This document shows positions 62,278-64,000 of a DNA stretch of 64,000 nt, piece after piece. Source of the DNA: Azorinus chamasolen (taxonomy: Eukaryota > Mollusca > Bivalvia > Cardiida > Solecurtidae); the NCBI GenBank assembly GCA_963576725.1, contig OY755243.1:77231349-77295348 (forward strand), written 5' to 3'. The first letter of the stretch is position 1. Each line of letters begins with the position of its first letter. The notes below the pieces were generated by a model. It worked only from the letters and a program-made list of their open reading frames with translations. It ran no database searches and was not told the DNA's origin. The translations under genes were made by a program, and so were the position numbers.

Positions 62278-62572
62278 CTGAAATATACACATTCGTTCAT
62301 ACACATGTTGATAACATTCTTTCATATCCTCACTAACCGTAGTGTATAAATATACACATGCATGGACATATTGGAAATACGGAATATATGTCCTTCACAA
62401 GCAGTACATGTATTCTGAAAAAACATACAATACAGTGAAGCTCACTTATAACGATTTCTTTCGTTATATCCAAATTTCATTATATCAGGTCCATTTTACT
62501 ATATGTAATCAGAGAAGGGAAATAAATTTTATTTTGTTATATGCAGTATTTCGTTATATCCAAGTTCCAAGG

Positions 62573-62978
62573 GTTAAACAGAGAGTCCTTTCAGTATGAA
62601 CAGGTATAGTTTAAAAGTGGATTTTGAATATCAAATAGTTCAGACCCTGATCAGAGGGGCTATTTCTGGGAGCCCTCTGAGCTGGGTCTACAATGTTTAC
62701 AAATGAAGTCATATTTGTTTTCCACTTTAAAGGGGTAATACATGAGGAAAATATGCAGTTAGCGGTAGATAATTTACTGATGTTTGTGTACCATATAGAC
62801 ATGCTTCGAAGCTAGGAATCCTTCATTTTTGATTTTTTTCATGTGTGCATTAAATGTATATATATTTAATCTATTGTTGGTTAGATGTGATGTGATATGA
62901 TATTATCATAGGCATTTATGATATTCAAAATCTACTTTCAAACTATACCTGTTCATACTGAAAGGACTCTCTGTTTAA
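62573..62978. mobile_element. T3-like element with long terminal inverted repeats
   Basis: TTAAACAGAGAGTCCTTTCA and the matching right arm (62925-62978) form inverted repeats of about 55 bases. A T3 hairpin (GTTCAGACCCTGATCAGAGG) lies inside at 62638-62702. The right TTAA is shared with the next element. Confidence 0.62.
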
Positions 62979-63187
62979 CCCTTTCCTCCATAAATACGCC
63001 TTTCTACGCCTCTGTAATAACCACTTCTTGAAACCATTGTGATCCTATAGGAGCAAATGCTCTATTTATCACAATGGTTTCAATTTACAAAATTCTAAAA
63101 AATTCCTTTTCTCTAGTTAATGCTCCTTTTCGGTAGATGCATCCAAAGAGGTTGGATCTAAACATAGCCTATGGAGGAAAGGGTTAA
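62975..63187. mobile_element. T4 MITE with T1-like ends
   Basis: TTAACCCTTTCCTCCATAAA and TTCTACGCCTCTG at the left; the left hairpin arm is cut from TTGTGATCCTATAGGAGC; right end GGAGGAAAGGGTTAA. TTAA on both sides. Confidence 0.76.
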
Positions 63188-63278
63188 ACATTGATGGACC
63201 ATTCCATTGTTATGGATATGATTCACCACTGCCATAGCAATAAATTCCATACTTTATAGGTCTACTGCAAGAATGAAT

Positions 63279-63527
63279 TTAACCCTTTACTCCATAAATG
63301 CACCTTTCTATGCCTTTACAAACAGAGAAGCCCCAGATCAGACGGCTCCTAGAGGAGCCGTCTGATCAGGGTCTGCTCTGTTTGCTTATGATATAATATA
63401 GATATGATTCTACACTTTCTGTTATGGCCAAAACTTCCTATGTCATTGTACTATTATAACAGTTAATCTAATTAATATTCATGATGTCATTATTTCTTAC
63501 ATAAATATTCATGGAATAATGGGCTAA
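63279..63527. mobile_element. T1 MITE, complete
   Basis: TTAACCCTTTACTCCATAAA to GAATAATGGGCTAA. Hairpin 63319-63384 perfectly paired around GGCTCCTAGAGGAGCC. Confidence 0.78.
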
Positions 63528-63848
63528 ATGTATATTCATAATAGGTAGAGTCTAGCATGAATATTTATCAAGCACAGGGAATAGGGAGAGTGTTACGGTA
63601 GTTTCACACACACCCTACGCCACAATTTGCATTAAGTCCTTCTGGTTGAACAAATTATAGATCTGTCATCATTTAACCATTTCCATCATATAGGTGGCTT
63701 TTGGCATCCTTGCAAACAATGTAGACCCAGATCACAGGCAACTCATGTAAGAGCTGTCTGATCCGGATCTGATTCTGAAGTTTCTGTCACAGCCAAAAGT
63801 GAATATGTTAACCCTTTACCCAATAGCCTGTTTCTAGTTTTGAAGACA

Positions 63849-63945
63849 TATGACCACTTAAAGCAGGTTGAAAGTAAAGCAGAATGCGCCTTAAGGCGCA
63901 TTCTGCTTTACTTTCAGCCTGCTTTAAGCTACCACCTACTAGGAT
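63849..63945. repeat. M-type hairpin with a CGCCTTAAGGCG apex
   Basis: CCACTTAAAGCAGGTTGAAA pairs with its complement to 63941; the apex is ATGCGCCTTAAGGCGCAT. Arms resemble the M2 core (TTAAAGCAAGGTGAAAGTAA) but the apex differs on both sides. Confidence 0.7.
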
Positions 63946-64000
63946 ATAGAAAATATTTATTATGCAATATGTTCATGACTGTATGAATTTGAACTATTTT

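Overview
The window is from an animal nuclear genome, most likely a bivalve mollusc. It is AT-rich, has spliced genes with GT-AG introns, carries one complete animal-type ubiquitin ligase gene, and is otherwise packed with short palindromic transposons, tandem repeats and dispersed repeats of a kind I associate with bivalves. The species assignment is inference; no mitochondrial or rRNA sequence is present to test it.

Genes. (1) Plus strand, 2747-25612: a complete 17-exon HECTD3 gene (HECT E3 ubiquitin ligase with a DOC/APC10-like domain), 830 residues once spliced. Every exon junction keeps phase and the catalytic cysteine is present. (2) Minus strand, 47784-48236: an intronless profilin-like gene. 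(3) Minus strand, 55689-62277: the last three exons of an unrecognised helical, charged protein whose 5' part lies beyond the right edge. (4) Minus strand, about 36300-37794: a decayed Tc1-like transposase with what looks like an intron. A pogo-like transposon remnant (16989-18291), a tRNA-derived SINE (39532-39828) and a possible recombinase fragment (57287-57409) are also present.

Repeats. Most of the non-coding sequence is miniature inverted-repeat elements (MITEs). I use these working names. T1, T2 and T3: about 200-260 bp, TTAA-flanked, ends CCCTTT...AAAGGG, with a hairpin arm AAACAGAGTAGACCCAGATC; T1, T2 and T3 differ in the half outside the hairpin. T4: about 200-235 bp, TTAA-flanked, ends CCCATT...AATGGG, with hairpin arm AATAGAGCATTTGCTCC. 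T5: about 225-252 bp, TTAA-flanked, CCCTTCGCTTGCT end. T6: one TTAA-flanked copy. M1 and M2: TA-flanked, CAGT...ACTG ends (mariner/pogo-like). H: about 190 bp, CAGAG...CTCTG ends, with a long hairpin starting TCTCCACCAAACCC. The TTAA target and CCC ends suggest piggyBac-type mobilisation; TA and CAGT suggest Tc1/mariner-type. T1, T2, T4, M1 and M2 all share the same hairpin apex, CTCCTATAGGAG, which is the most unusual feature of the window.

Layout. 1-2.7 kb: hairpin and a 1.4 kb terminal-inverted-repeat element upstream of HECTD3. 2.7-25.6 kb: HECTD3, with introns almost filled by MITEs, a nested pogo-like element and an 11-copy 27-bp minisatellite. 25.7-43.6 kb: intergenic, MITE-rich, with the tandem-unit dispersed repeat, the Tc1-like relic and the SINE. 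43.6-45.3 kb: a 1.65 kb array of a second 27-bp repeat. 45.6-64 kb: MITEs around the profilin-like gene and the terminal exons of the unrecognised gene. The genes do not look functionally linked; they are neighbours in a repeat-rich region.
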